Positions 42,601 through 51,125 of a DNA stretch of 64,000 nucleotides are shown in pieces (position 1 is the stretch's first letter; the number at the start of each line of letters is the position of its first letter). The position numbers were made by a program, and so were the translations under genes. The stretch is from Marinobacter sp. es.048 (GTDB taxonomy: Bacteria; Pseudomonadota; Gammaproteobacteria; Pseudomonadales; Oleiphilaceae), in contig NZ_FYFA01000001.1 in the NCBI RefSeq assembly GCF_900188435.1, positions 1,302,001-1,366,000 on the forward strand, read 5' to 3'. The notes under the pieces are model-generated. The model saw nothing but the letters and a program-made list of their open reading frames with translations. It made no database searches and was not told where the DNA came from.

Positions 42601-43427
42601 CGGCCCTGTCCGAGTTTACCGGACTGGATCACACCCACCTGGCGAAGAACAAGGAAGAGGAAAAAATCCGCTTCCGGGACGTTGTGGCTCAGCCGCGCAA
42701 GATCATCTCCAGCCCGACCTGGTCCGGCCTGGAAGACGAGCATGTGTCCTACAACGCCGGCTATACCAACGTCCACGAACTGATCCCCTGGCGCACACTG
42801 ACCGGTCGTCAGCAGTTCTACCAGGACCACGAGTGGATGCGCGCCTTTGGTGAAAGCCTGCTGGTCTACCGCCCGCCGATCAACACCAAGACGGTCAGCA
42901 GCATGCTGAACCAGCGCAGCAACGGCAATGCCGAGAAAGCGCTGAACTGGATAACGCCGCACCAGAAGTGGGGTATCCACAGCACCTACAGCGACAACCT
43001 GTTGATGCTGACCCTGTCCCGCGGTGGTCCGATTGTTTGGCTGAGCGAAGACGATGCGAAAGAACTGAATATCGAGGACAACGACTGGATCGAACTGTTC
43101 AACGCCAACGGCGCCATCGCCGCCCGCGCGGTGGTAAGCCAACGCGTGATGCCGGGCATGGTGATGATGTACCACGCCCAGGAGCGGATCGTGAACATTC
43201 CGGGCTCGGAAATCACCGGTACCCGTGGCGGTATCCACAACTCGGTCACCCGGGTGTGCCCGAAGCCGACCCACATGATCGGCGGCTACGCCCAGTATTC
43301 CTACGGTTTCAATTACTACGGCACCGTAGGTTCCAACCGCGACGAATTCGTGGTGGTTCGCAAGATGCACAACGTCGACTGGCTCGACGGCGAAGGCAAT
43401 GACACTGTTCAGGAGGCTGTAAAATGA
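39684..43427 (+). CDS. narG: Respiratory nitrate reductase, alpha subunit NarG
   Basis: The 1247-residue catalytic subunit reduces nitrate to nitrite at a bis-MGD molybdenum centre on the cytoplasmic face. The N-terminal FS0 cluster motif THGVNCTGSCSWKIYVKNG (His plus cysteines), 'CPRGASYSWYMYSANRLKYP' and the Mo-binding region 'WGEQTDVPESADWYNSGYI' are all present. The N-terminus MSHLIDKLNYFRKKREPFSN carries the vestigial twin-arginine-like segment usual in NarG. Length is normal. It overlaps narH by ATGA, and is ahead of narHJI in one operon. Codon use is highly biased, as for a strongly expressed gene, which causes long antisense ORFs. Confidence 0.98.
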   Translation: MSHLIDKLNYFRKKREPFSNGHGETHEVSREWEDSYRQRWQHDKIVRSTHGVNCTGSCSWKIYVKNGLVTWETQQTDYPRTRPDLPNHEPRGCPRGASYSWYMYSANRLKYPLMRKHLMKLWRAARMQFNDPVEAWASIVEDPKKTAEYKPRRGMGGFVRSSWNEVNELIGASNVYTAKKHGPDRIIGFSPIPAMSMVSYAAGSRYLSMIGGVCMSFYDWYCDLPPASPQTWGEQTDVPESADWYNSGYIIAWGSNVPQTRTPDAHFFTEVRYKGTKTVAITPDYAEVSKLSDEWMNPKQGTDAALGMAMGHVILKEFHVDKPSEYFTDYVRRYTDMPYLVMLEEKDDGSFVPGRFLRASDLVDGLGEENNPEWKTIAIDEASGELTAPNGSIGYRWGEKGKWNLKQTAKGSDVNLQLSMVEKHDDVVDVAFPYFGGIEHDHFKHVEIKDILKHKLGSRKVQLVDGSEGRVVTVYDLMVANYGISRGLGEDDGATSYDEVKPYTPAWQEKITGVPAEKVIRIAREFADNADKTKGRSMVIVGAGMNHWYHMDMNYRGLINMLIMCGCIGQSGGGWAHYVGQEKLRPQTGWQPLAFGLDWQRPPRHMNSTSFFYAHSGQWRYEKLGVDEILSPLADKSKFGGSLIDYNVRAERMGWLPSAPQLNRNPLGIAAEAEKAGMDVADYVAQSMKDGSLAFASEDPEAPQNHPRNLFIWRSNLLGSSGKGHEYMLKYLLGTKSGLQGKDLGHEGGAKPKEVKWHDEAPEGKLDLLVTLDFRMSTTCLYSDIVLPTATWYEKNDLNTSDMHPFIHPLTAATDPAWEARSDWEIYKGIAKAFSKATEGHLGVEKDVVTLPLLHDAPAELGQPFDVKDWKRGECDLIPGKTAPNFITVERDYPNTYARFTSLGPLLDKLGNGGKGINWNTEKEVKFLGELNYKHIDGANAGRPKIESAIDAAEVILTLAPETNGQVAVKAWAALSEFTGLDHTHLAKNKEEEKIRFRDVVAQPRKIISSPTWSGLEDEHVSYNAGYTNVHELIPWRTLTGRQQFYQDHEWMRAFGESLLVYRPPINTKTVSSMLNQRSNGNAEKALNWITPHQKWGIHSTYSDNLLMLTLSRGGPIVWLSEDDAKELNIEDNDWIELFNANGAIAARAVVSQRVMPGMVMMYHAQERIVNIPGSEITGTRGGIHNSVTRVCPKPTHMIGGYAQYSYGFNYYGTVGSNRDEFVVVRKMHNVDWLDGEGNDTVQEAVK

Positions 43428-44998
43428 AAATCCGTTCCCAAGTCGGCATGGTGCTGAACCTGGACAAGTGCATCGGTTGCCACACCTGTTCAGTAACCTG
43501 CAAAAACGTATGGACCAGCCGTGAAGGCATGGAATACGCCTGGTTCAACAACGTCGAGACCAAGCCTGGTATCGGCTACCCGAAAGAGTGGGAGAACCAG
43601 GACAAGTGGAAGGGCGGCTGGATGCGTGACAGCTCTGGCAAGATCCGTCCGAAGATCGGTGGCCGTTTCCGGGTACTGGCGAACATCTTCGCCAACCCCG
43701 ATCTGCCCCAGATCGACGACTACTATGAGCCGTTTGATTTCGATTACCAGCACCTCCACACCGCCGGCGATACCAAGCACCAGCCGGTTGCACGGCCGCG
43801 CTCGCTGATCTCCGGCCAGCGCATGCAGAAAATCGAATGGGGCCCGAACTGGGAAGAGATTCTCGGTACCGAGTTCGCCAAGCGCCGCAAGGACAAGAAC
43901 TTTGACCAGGTGCAGGCGGATATCTATGGGCAGTTCGAAAACACCTTCATGATGTATCTGCCGCGCCTGTGCGAGCACTGTCTGAATCCCACCTGTGTGG
44001 CCAGCTGCCCGAGCGGCGCCATCTACAAGCGTGAGGAAGACGGCATCGTCCTGATCGACCAGGACAAGTGTCGTGGCTGGCGGATGTGTGTCTCCGGCTG
44101 CCCATACAAGAAGATCTACTTCAACTGGAAGACCGGCAAATCCGAGAAGTGCATTTTCTGCTACCCGCGGATCGAAGCCGGTATGCCCACTGTTTGCTCC
44201 GAGACCTGTGTCGGCCGGATTCGCTACCTCGGCGTGCTGCTGTATGACGCAGACCGCATCGAAGAAGTGGCCAGCGCACCGGGAGAGCATGAGCTGTACG
44301 AAAAGCAGCTGGAAATCTTCCTGGACCCGTTCGATCCGAAAGTGATCGAACAGGCCAAGAAAGACGGCATTCCGATGAACGTGATCGAAGCCGCCCAGCA
44401 GAGCCCGGTCTACAAAATGGCAGTGGACTGGAAGCTGGCCCTGCCGCTGCATCCGGAATACCGCACCCTGCCCATGGTCTGGTACGTGCCACCGCTGAGC
44501 CCAATCCAGTCTGCGGCGGAAGCCGGCAAGGTCGAGTTTGACGGCATACTGCCCAAGATCGAGAGCCTGAGGATCCCTGTGAAATACCTGGCCAACCTGC
44601 TCACCGCCGGTGACGAGAAGCCGATTGTCCGGGCCCTAAAGCGGATCATGGCCATGCGCCTTTACAAGCGTGCCGAAACCGTGGAAGGCAAAGAAGACCT
44701 GCGCGCCCTTGAGGAAGCCGGTCTGACGAAGGCCCAGGCGGATGAAATGTATCGTTACCTGGCCATTGCCAACTATGAGGACCGCTTCGTGATTCCCACC
44801 AGCCACCGCGAGCTGGCGAAGGAAGCCTTCCCCGATGCTACCGCCCATGGTGAGCGCAACGGCTGCGGCTTCAGCTTCGGTGAAGGCTGCAACGGCGACA
44901 GCAAATTCAACATGTTCGGTGGCCGCAAACAGACCACCAGCATGGTCCAGAAGTTGTCGACCGTGAAGCAGGTTGACCCGAAACAGCTGCAGGAATAA
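43424..44998 (+). CDS. narH: Respiratory nitrate reductase, beta subunit NarH
   Basis: A 524-residue iron-sulfur protein that passes electrons from NarI heme b to NarG. Cysteine groups for four clusters are visible: CIGCHTCSVTC near the start, CEHCLNPTCVASCPSG, CRGWRMCVSGCPY (with Trp in place of Cys for the [3Fe-4S] cluster) and CIFCYPRIEAGMPTVCSETC. Start overlaps narG. It is followed after 10 bp by narJ. Length and order are standard. Confidence 0.98.
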   Translation: MKIRSQVGMVLNLDKCIGCHTCSVTCKNVWTSREGMEYAWFNNVETKPGIGYPKEWENQDKWKGGWMRDSSGKIRPKIGGRFRVLANIFANPDLPQIDDYYEPFDFDYQHLHTAGDTKHQPVARPRSLISGQRMQKIEWGPNWEEILGTEFAKRRKDKNFDQVQADIYGQFENTFMMYLPRLCEHCLNPTCVASCPSGAIYKREEDGIVLIDQDKCRGWRMCVSGCPYKKIYFNWKTGKSEKCIFCYPRIEAGMPTVCSETCVGRIRYLGVLLYDADRIEEVASAPGEHELYEKQLEIFLDPFDPKVIEQAKKDGIPMNVIEAAQQSPVYKMAVDWKLALPLHPEYRTLPMVWYVPPLSPIQSAAEAGKVEFDGILPKIESLRIPVKYLANLLTAGDEKPIVRALKRIMAMRLYKRAETVEGKEDLRALEEAGLTKAQADEMYRYLAIANYEDRFVIPTSHRELAKEAFPDATAHGERNGCGFSFGEGCNGDSKFNMFGGRKQTTSMVQKLSTVKQVDPKQLQE

Positions 44999-45008
44999 GG
45001 AGGCCGAC

Positions 45009-45749
45009 ATGCAACTCTTAAAAGTACTGGCACGGGTGCTTGAGTACCCGACCGAAGAACTTCAGGCCTCCAAAGACGCCCTCATTGCCGCTGTCCTCGA
45101 GGACAGCCGGCTGCCCCGGCAGAACAAGGAGCAACTGCTGCGCTGTCTGGAAATGCTGTGCGATGGCGATCTGCTGGACATGCAGGAGAACTACGTCGGC
45201 CTGTTCGACAAGGGCCGGGCCACGTCCCTGCTGCTGTTCGAACACGTGCACGGGGAATCCCGCGACCGTGGTCAGGCCATGGTGGACCTGATGGAGGAAT
45301 ACCGCACTAACGGTCTGGAAATCGACGCCAGGGAATTGCCGGATTATCTGCCGCTGTTCCTGGAATACCTCTCCACCCGCCCCCGGGACGAGATCCAGAA
45401 CTGGCTGGAGGATATCCACCATATCCTGGGCTTGCTGGGTGAGCGCCTGTACCAGAGGGAAAGTTTCTATCACGTGGTGATGGATTCGCTGCTGACCCTC
45501 TCCGGGCGCGCGGCAAACCGCCAGGAGCTGGCCCAGATCGTCGCTTCGGAAGAGCGCGACGACACCCCGGAGGCACTGGACAAAGTCTGGGAAGAGGAAA
45601 TGGTGAAGTTTGTTGATGATCAGGGCAGTTCCTGCAGTACCGGCAGCGTTGTAGGCCAGCGCCGTCGCGAACTGGAGCAGACCCAGACCATTCACCTGAG
45701 TGATCAGCTGATGACGGATGCCACACCCCGTCAGGCAGGGCGCGCCTGA
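45009..45749 (+). CDS. narJ: Nitrate reductase assembly chaperone NarJ
   Basis: A 246-residue TorD-family chaperone that holds apo-NarGH until the molybdenum cofactor is inserted. Family signs: MQLLKVLARVLEYPTEELQ, 'YVGLFDKGRATSLLLFEHVHGESRDRGQAMVDLM', and 'LPDYLPLFLEYLSTRP'. AAGGAGG lies right before ATG 45009, deciding the start. It ends 20 bp before narI. Confidence 0.95.
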   Translation: MQLLKVLARVLEYPTEELQASKDALIAAVLEDSRLPRQNKEQLLRCLEMLCDGDLLDMQENYVGLFDKGRATSLLLFEHVHGESRDRGQAMVDLMEEYRTNGLEIDARELPDYLPLFLEYLSTRPRDEIQNWLEDIHHILGLLGERLYQRESFYHVVMDSLLTLSGRAANRQELAQIVASEERDDTPEALDKVWEEEMVKFVDDQGSSCSTGSVVGQRRRELEQTQTIHLSDQLMTDATPRQAGRA

Positions 45750-45769
45750 GGGCGCAGGAGGAAACAGAA

Positions 45770-46450
45770 ATGATGTCCTATCTGAATACACTATTGTTCG
45801 GGGTTTATCCCTACATTGCTATCGCGATCCTGGTGCTTGGTACCTGGGCCCGGTATGACCAGGGGCAGTTCACATGGAAAGCCCATTCCAGCCAGATTCT
45901 GCGCAAGAAAAACATGGTGATGGCCAGTGTACTGTTCCATGTGGGCGTACTGGTGATCTTCTTCGGCCACCTGGTGGGCCTGCTGACGCCTCATGCGTTC
46001 TATGAACCGTTCATGACTCCCGGCACCAAGCAGGTGATGGCGATCGTGGTTGGTGGAATTGCCGGCGTGATGGCGATCATTGGCGGTGCCATGCTTGCCT
46101 GGCGCCGGCTCACTGACCCGCGCGTGAAGGCCAGCAGCACCTTTGCTGACAATATGATCATTATCATCCTGGTGGTCCAGCTGGTCCTGGGTATGCTCAC
46201 CATCCTGCCCACCATGGGCCATCTGGATGGCAGCACCATGCTCAAGTTCTCCGCCTGGGCGCAGGGTGTCGTCACCCTACAGGGCGGCGTGGCCGGCTAC
46301 GTTGCCGACGTGCACTGGATCTACAAGACCCACATCTTCCTGGGCCTGACCATCTTCGTACTCTTCCCGTTCACCCGCCTGGTGCACATGCTCAGCGTGC
46401 CGGTGGAGTATTTCGGACGGAAGTACCAGGTGGTGCGCAAGCGGGCGTAA
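45770..46450 (+). CDS. narI: Respiratory nitrate reductase, gamma subunit NarI
   Basis: A 226-residue membrane cytochrome b with five segments. It binds two hemes b by histidines in 'VLFHVGVLVIFFGHLVGL' and 'VDVHWIYKTHIFLGLTIFVLFPFTRLVHML' style segments, and oxidises quinol on the periplasmic side. It starts MMSYLNTLLFGVYPYIA with AGGAGG upstream. It is the last structural gene of narGHJI; a palindromic repeat follows. Confidence 0.97.
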   Translation: MMSYLNTLLFGVYPYIAIAILVLGTWARYDQGQFTWKAHSSQILRKKNMVMASVLFHVGVLVIFFGHLVGLLTPHAFYEPFMTPGTKQVMAIVVGGIAGVMAIIGGAMLAWRRLTDPRVKASSTFADNMIIIILVVQLVLGMLTILPTMGHLDGSTMLKFSAWAQGVVTLQGGVAGYVADVHWIYKTHIFLGLTIFVLFPFTRLVHMLSVPVEYFGRKYQVVRKRA

Positions 46451-46465
46451 TTGGGTTTCAAGAGT

Positions 46466-46558
46466 GTCGGATTACGCTTGGCGGAGCCACGCTAATCCGA
46501 CCTACTCGAGCCCGAGAGCAGAAAACGTAGGTCGGATTAGGCGAAGCCGTAATCCGAC
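46466..46558. repeat. Paired palindromic intergenic repeat (GTCGGATTA type)
   Basis: Two head-to-head units: 46466-46505 (GTCGGATTACG ... CTAATCCGACCTAC) and 46527-46558 (GTAGGTCGGATTAG ... GTAATCCGAC). Each folds as a hairpin and the two can pair with each other. It lies between narI and the PpiC gene, in the middle of the operon. Repeats of this sort are scattered in many gammaproteobacteria. Confidence 0.85.
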
Positions 46559-46581
46559 AACAGAATCAAAAGGTGATCACA

Positions 46582-47388
46582 ATGCAACTCATCCCCGTCG
46601 GCGAAGCCGAAAAACCCAGAAACCAGTTCCCGCCGGTCTACGTGGGTGAAACACTCATCGCCGAAGATGATATCGCCCGGGAAATGCAGCACCACCCGGC
46701 CGAAGAAGTCGCCGAAGCCTGGCATGAAGCCGCCACAAGTCTTGTCATCCGGGAATTGCTCCTGCAGCAGGCCAGTCGCCTGAAACTCGATGACATCGCC
46801 GACGAAGAAGACCGCATTGCCCGGGTACTGGAACTCGAACTCAATGTTCCGGACCCCACCGAACAGGACTGCGAACGCTTCTATAACGCTAACCCGGCCC
46901 GCTTCCGCAGCCCGACACTGATGGCCGTCAGCCACATCCTGCTTGCCGCCGCCCCGGACGACGTCCAGGAACGCATCCGCCAGGAAGAAGCTGGCGATCA
47001 ATTGCTGTCGTCCCTTATTGACGGCCGCTCCCAATTCGCCGAACTTGCCAAACAATACTCCGCCTGCGAATCCCGCCACCAGGGCGGCAGTCTTGGCCAG
47101 ATCAGCAAAGGCCAGACAGTAGATGAATTTGAGCGTCCGGTTCTTGCCCTCCAGGAAGGCCTGAATCCGGAACTGATCGAAACCCGCTACGGCTGGCACA
47201 TCGTTCGGGTCGACCAGCGCATCGACGGCCATCAGCTCCCGTATGAGCATGTAAAACCGCAAATCCGACAATACCTGAGTGAGAGCGTAACCCGCCGGGC
47301 ATTTCGTCAGTATCTGCAGGTTATGGCGGCGGAAACCGGAGTGGAGGGGGTAGATCTCGAACTCCCGGATTCGCCTCTGATGCAATGA
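46582..47388 (+). CDS. PpiC-type peptidyl-prolyl cis-trans isomerase (NifM-like)
   Basis: A 268-residue protein without a signal peptide: an N-terminal helical region (residues 1-105) and a parvulin domain with 'LMAVSHILLAAAPDDVQERI', 'FAELAKQYSACESRHQGGSLGQISKGQTVDEFERPVL' and 'ETRYGWHIVRVD'. ATG 46582 follows AAAAGG; a GTG at 46573 is possible. Pseudomonas nar operons also carry a PpiC-type gene right after narI, so it probably helps fold the nitrate reductase. The repeat pair in front may dampen its expression. Confidence 0.87.
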   Translation: MQLIPVGEAEKPRNQFPPVYVGETLIAEDDIAREMQHHPAEEVAEAWHEAATSLVIRELLLQQASRLKLDDIADEEDRIARVLELELNVPDPTEQDCERFYNANPARFRSPTLMAVSHILLAAAPDDVQERIRQEEAGDQLLSSLIDGRSQFAELAKQYSACESRHQGGSLGQISKGQTVDEFERPVLALQEGLNPELIETRYGWHIVRVDQRIDGHQLPYEHVKPQIRQYLSESVTRRAFRQYLQVMAAETGVEGVDLELPDSPLMQ

Positions 47389-47426
47389 GGGGCGTGACGC
47401 CAATTACTCCCGAATAGCCCCCCAAC

Positions 47427-47442
47427 TACCCCCATGGGGGGA
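47427..47442 (+). promoter_or_regulatory. NarL-type site upstream of the dnr-like gene
   Basis: TACCCCC-AT-GGGGGGA is a 7-2-7 pair with one mismatch in the right heptamer, 76 bp before the ATG at 47518. Confidence 0.6.
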
Positions 47443-47517
47443 GCGATTTTCACCCAGTATCCTTCTACTATTTAAAATATGATTTCGAATGCATGAATGT
47501 GCAAAGAGGATACTCCC

Positions 47518-48267
47518 ATGGCACTGACCCAAACGGCCGAAACTTGCTACACCAAACCAGTTCTCGTCGCCATCAACAAACCATTTGATGACGAGGACGG
47601 TCTCCAGGCACTGCGCAGCCATCCATTGTTCTTGGAACTCAGTAGCAAAGATCTTGAGCACCTGATCCAGCAATCCCGGAGAATTCGGCTTGGCCATCAC
47701 CAGTTGCTTTACCGCCAGGATATGCCGGCGCACCATTTCTTCTTCGTGATCTCCGGCCGCCTGCGTCTTTACCGCCTGGACTCCTCCGGCATCGACCGAA
47801 CCCTCGATAGCATTGCCCCCGGCGACTGCTTCGCCGAGGTCATGATCTACGCCGATCCGCCCAGGTACGCCTGTTACGCCGAGGCTCTGAAATCCAGCGA
47901 AGTTCTGATGATCCCGGTCAAAGCCTACCAGGACATGCTGGAAAGCAAGCCAAGATACGCCCAGGCCGCACTGCGGCATTACGCCAAACGTGCGGTTTCG
48001 CGATTTCATGACTTGGAAATCATGACCGTCCAGAACGCCCGTGACCGTCTGATCCGCTACCTGATTGATCTGTTGCCCAACGGCGCAGAAGAGGGTGGGG
48101 AAGTGGAGTTGCCGCTACCCAAGTGCCTGGTGGCCTCCAGGCTGGCCATGCAGCCGGAAACCTTTTCCCGGATTCTGGCGGATCTGAAGGCCAACGGTCT
48201 GGTGCGTGTCAACCGCAGCCGGCTGTTTATCTCGGATCCACAGCGCCTGATCGAAATCAGCCAGTAA
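47518..48267 (+). CDS. dnr: Dnr-type Crp/Fnr regulator of denitrification
   Basis: A 249-residue Crp/Fnr protein: sensor beta-roll (about 40-150: 'LLYRQDMPAHHFFFVISGRLRLYRLDSSGIDRTLDSIAPGDCFAEVMIYAD'), long dimer helix and helix-turn-helix LVASRLAMQPETFSRILADL. It lacks FNR's Fe-S cysteines, as expected for Dnr/DnrS, which sense NO through heme. AGAGGA precedes ATG 47518; the in-frame ATG at 47497 has no ribosome-binding site. Its place between nar and nos and its upstream NarL site match Pseudomonas dnr control. It may act at the TTGA-N6-TCAA boxes in this window. Confidence 0.85.
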   Translation: MALTQTAETCYTKPVLVAINKPFDDEDGLQALRSHPLFLELSSKDLEHLIQQSRRIRLGHHQLLYRQDMPAHHFFFVISGRLRLYRLDSSGIDRTLDSIAPGDCFAEVMIYADPPRYACYAEALKSSEVLMIPVKAYQDMLESKPRYAQAALRHYAKRAVSRFHDLEIMTVQNARDRLIRYLIDLLPNGAEEGGEVELPLPKCLVASRLAMQPETFSRILADLKANGLVRVNRSRLFISDPQRLIEISQ

Positions 48268-48403
48268 CATCCCACACTCAAGCCTCTCGGTTCTCGAAGT
48301 GGCAGGATTGTGCGACGGAGTTCGAAGGCTAACCTCGTCCGCCCGGCTCATTGCCCGCCAGGCGTAAATCGCAGCGGCCCGGCACCAGTAAGGATTTATC
48401 AAG

Positions 48404-48805
48404 ATGATCAGCAGTTACAGTGACCTGATTCAGGCCTCCTACAACCAGCAGGAACCACAGCGCCTGCTATTCGTTTTCTGCCGGGCCGAGTTGCCGGACG
48501 AGGCTTCCCCTGAAGAAAGGGTTGCCTTTGAACGCGGCGAGGGTGGCGCCCTGACGCCGGTGGTTTGTGTCGACAAGACTCCCGATGAAGCACCGGATTT
48601 CGGGGTCCTGCATAAAGAATCACAGGCCACGGGCCAACCATGGGATGTGGTGTTTGTTGCCGCCATGTCCGGCCGCGGCGGTACGCCTCCATCCACTGAT
48701 GAAGCGCAGCAGCCGTTGACCATGATGGTGGAGTCAATTCGCCTCGGCCATATCAACAATTATCTACCCCTCGATTCCCAGGGCAACGCTGTCAGCCTGG
48801 GCTGA
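48404..48805 (+). CDS. Small conserved protein between dnr and nosR
   Basis: A 133-residue soluble protein starting MISSYSDLIQASYNQQEPQRLLFVFCRAEL, with 'FERGEGGALTPVVCVDKTPDEAPDF' and 'PWDVVFVAAMSGRGGTPPSTDEAQQPLTMMVESIRLG'. Proteins of this shape are widespread in Pseudomonas relatives and are sometimes labelled as ribonucleotide reductase alpha-like; I see none of the catalytic features of that enzyme. AAGGAT precedes ATG. It may be transcribed with dnr or alone; the role is unknown. Confidence 0.75.
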   Translation: MISSYSDLIQASYNQQEPQRLLFVFCRAELPDEASPEERVAFERGEGGALTPVVCVDKTPDEAPDFGVLHKESQATGQPWDVVFVAAMSGRGGTPPSTDEAQQPLTMMVESIRLGHINNYLPLDSQGNAVSLG

Positions 48806-48855
48806 CAGCGAGAATCCGTTCACTTCATCGGCCAGGCGTATTCAATAAGAGGTAT

Positions 48856-48869
48856 TTGAGTTTCCTCTA
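48856..48869 (+). promoter_or_regulatory. Dnr/FNR-type box upstream of nosR with adjacent NarL heptamer
   Basis: TTGAGTTTCCTCTA fits TTGA-N6-TCAA with one mismatch and would set a start near 48904. A single heptamer AGAGGTA (TACCTCT on the other strand) touches it at 48848-48854. Confidence 0.5.
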
Positions 48870-48916
48870 ATTTGCCTAGGCTGAAGCAATAAGACGCTTT
48901 TTCCAGGGAGTCTTCA

Positions 48917-51061
48917 GTGTCCGTTTTTTTCCGCTTCGCTTTCCTGTTTTCCACGTTGGTCCTGGCTATGGCCCTGAATGCCGCGCCTCTAGGTAAGTAT
49001 GAGCCTGTTGCCGGTCGTCAGGTCATCAAGCAGACGTTTCCGGATGTCACCAGGGTTATTCCCAGGGAAGGCAATCGAGCCATCCAGGAGCTCTATGTTC
49101 GCAAGGAATTGGTGGGCTACGCCTATCAGTCCCTGGATTTTGTACAGACTCCCGCCTACTCGGGCAAACCGGTCAATGCCATGGTATTGCTGGATACCGA
49201 AGGCACCATCAAGGCCGCCAAGGTAATCCACCACGATGAGCCCATTCTTCTGGTGGGTATTCCCGAAAGCAAAATGCACGCCTTTACCGATCAGTACACG
49301 GGCCTGAAAGCCGACCAGCGGGTAACCGTGGGTGGAACTTCCTCCGAACGCAAGGTTGCCGTTGATGGTTTGTCCGGTGCCACGGTCACCGTGATGGTGA
49401 TCAATGAAGTGATTATGCGCACCGCCCACCGGGTGGCCGTGGAGCTGGGCATGGTTGAAGGCGAGGATGGAACCCGTCCGCCGATGGCCACCGTGGACAA
49501 ACAGGCTTACGAACAGAAAACCTGGCAGGAACTGACTGGTGACGGCTCTGTGCGCCGGTTGCTGCTCACCAAGGGCCAGGTGGATGATTCGTTCAAAGGC
49601 ACGGAAGCCGAGGGTGTTGATACCGCAGGCCCGGAAGAAAGAAACGAGCCGCTGATTGAACTCTATACTGCCTACCTGGATGTGCCCACCATTGGCCGGA
49701 ACATGCTGGGAGAAAGCCAGTATCAGTGGCTGACATCCGAGCTGCAGGAAGGCGAGCATGCAATTGCCGTGATGGCCGACGGTGAGTATTCCTTCAAGGG
49801 GTCGGGCTATGTGCGTGGCGGCATCTTTGATCGCATCCAGATTCGTCAGTTCGGTGACACCTTCAATTTCCGTGACCTGGATTTCTACCGGCTAAGCGAC
49901 GTTTATGCCGAGGGCATGCCGAAATTCACCGAGATGGCGATTTTCATCATTCGCCAGCAATACAACTTCGATCCTGGCACTCCATGGACACTTGAACTCA
50001 CGGTGAAGCGCCAGACTGGACCGCTGGACAGCGAATTCCAGGTCTTCCCCCTCGAGTATCAACTGCCGGAGCAGTTTTATACCCGTCCGGAGCCGGTCGT
50101 CTCCGAGGAAGAATGGCTGGAAAGCCAGCCCATGTGGGTGCAGGTATGGTACCAGCGTGAATTCCAGATTGTGGTGCTCGGTATCGGAATCGGTGTGCTG
50201 ATGTTCATCCTGTTTTTCCAGGACTGGCTGGTGAAAAAGCCGAAGATGATGCGCTGGATCCGCCACGCCTTCCTGACCTACACGCTGTTCTTCATCGGCT
50301 GGTATGCCATGGGTCAGCTTTCCATCGTCAACGTGCTCACGTTTGCCAACAGCCTGATCAGTGGCTTCAGTTGGAGCACGTTCCTGATCGATCCGATGCT
50401 GTTCATCCTCTGGGCCGTGGTGGCCGCCATCATCCTGCTCTGGGGCAGGGCGGTGTACTGCGGCTGGTTATGCCCATTTGGCGCCCTCCAGGAATTGCTG
50501 AACGAGATAGCCCGCAAACTCAAGGTGCCCCAATACACCGTGCCGTTCGCCGTGCACGAGCGGCTTTGGGCCATCAAGTACATCATTCTGCTGGTGCTTT
50601 TCGGAGTGTCGCTGGATTCCATGGCAACCGCCGAACGGCTTGCCGAGGTGGAGCCGTTCAAAACCGCCATCACGCTGAAATTTGACCGCAGCTGGCCTTT
50701 TGTCACCTACGCCGGTGTGTTGCTGGTGGTGAATCTATTCACCCGCAAAGTGTTCTGCCGCTACATGTGTCCCCTGGGCGCAGCCTTGGCACTGCCGACC
50801 AAACTTCGGGTGTTCGACTGGCTCAAACGCCGGAAGGAGTGTGGCAATCCCTGCCGGTTGTGTGACCACGAGTGTGAAGTTCAGGCAATCCATCCGGACG
50901 GCCACATCAACTATATGGAATGCCATTACTGCCTGGACTGCCAGATGACCTATTTCGATGATCACAAGTGCCCGCCGCTGATCGTCAAGCGACGCGGCAA
51001 GCGCCGTGGTCATAACGCACCGGGCCACCCGGAGGAAATACCCGTGGTTCAGGTGACTTGA
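48917..51061 (+). CDS. nosR: NosR, electron donor/regulatory flavoprotein for N2O reduction
   Basis: A 714-residue membrane protein needed for nos expression and NosZ activity. It starts with a GTG (GGGAG upstream) and a signal peptide (to about residue 22). The periplasmic FMN domain follows, with the flavinylation motif 'DGLSGATVTVMVINE' near residues 154-168. Then come several membrane segments (about 415-620) with CGWLCPFGALQE and CRYMCPLGAALAL, and a C-terminal polyferredoxin 'CGNPCRLCDHECEVQAI' with 'MECHYCLDCQMTYFDDHKCPP'. It heads nosRZDFYL. Confidence 0.97.
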   Translation: MSVFFRFAFLFSTLVLAMALNAAPLGKYEPVAGRQVIKQTFPDVTRVIPREGNRAIQELYVRKELVGYAYQSLDFVQTPAYSGKPVNAMVLLDTEGTIKAAKVIHHDEPILLVGIPESKMHAFTDQYTGLKADQRVTVGGTSSERKVAVDGLSGATVTVMVINEVIMRTAHRVAVELGMVEGEDGTRPPMATVDKQAYEQKTWQELTGDGSVRRLLLTKGQVDDSFKGTEAEGVDTAGPEERNEPLIELYTAYLDVPTIGRNMLGESQYQWLTSELQEGEHAIAVMADGEYSFKGSGYVRGGIFDRIQIRQFGDTFNFRDLDFYRLSDVYAEGMPKFTEMAIFIIRQQYNFDPGTPWTLELTVKRQTGPLDSEFQVFPLEYQLPEQFYTRPEPVVSEEEWLESQPMWVQVWYQREFQIVVLGIGIGVLMFILFFQDWLVKKPKMMRWIRHAFLTYTLFFIGWYAMGQLSIVNVLTFANSLISGFSWSTFLIDPMLFILWAVVAAIILLWGRAVYCGWLCPFGALQELLNEIARKLKVPQYTVPFAVHERLWAIKYIILLVLFGVSLDSMATAERLAEVEPFKTAITLKFDRSWPFVTYAGVLLVVNLFTRKVFCRYMCPLGAALALPTKLRVFDWLKRRKECGNPCRLCDHECEVQAIHPDGHINYMECHYCLDCQMTYFDDHKCPPLIVKRRGKRRGHNAPGHPEEIPVVQVT

Positions 51062-51125
51062 GTAGTCCCATAAAAAGAAAGCATGAGAAGCAAAACCGCC
51101 ATTACCAATAACGGAGTTGGATGTT

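Noticed and set aside
42186..43370. 394-codon minus-strand ORF opposite narG
   Set aside because: Same reason: antisense shadow of narG.
43490..44452. 320-codon minus-strand ORF opposite narH
   Set aside because: Antisense shadow of narH, which has clear Fe-S motifs.
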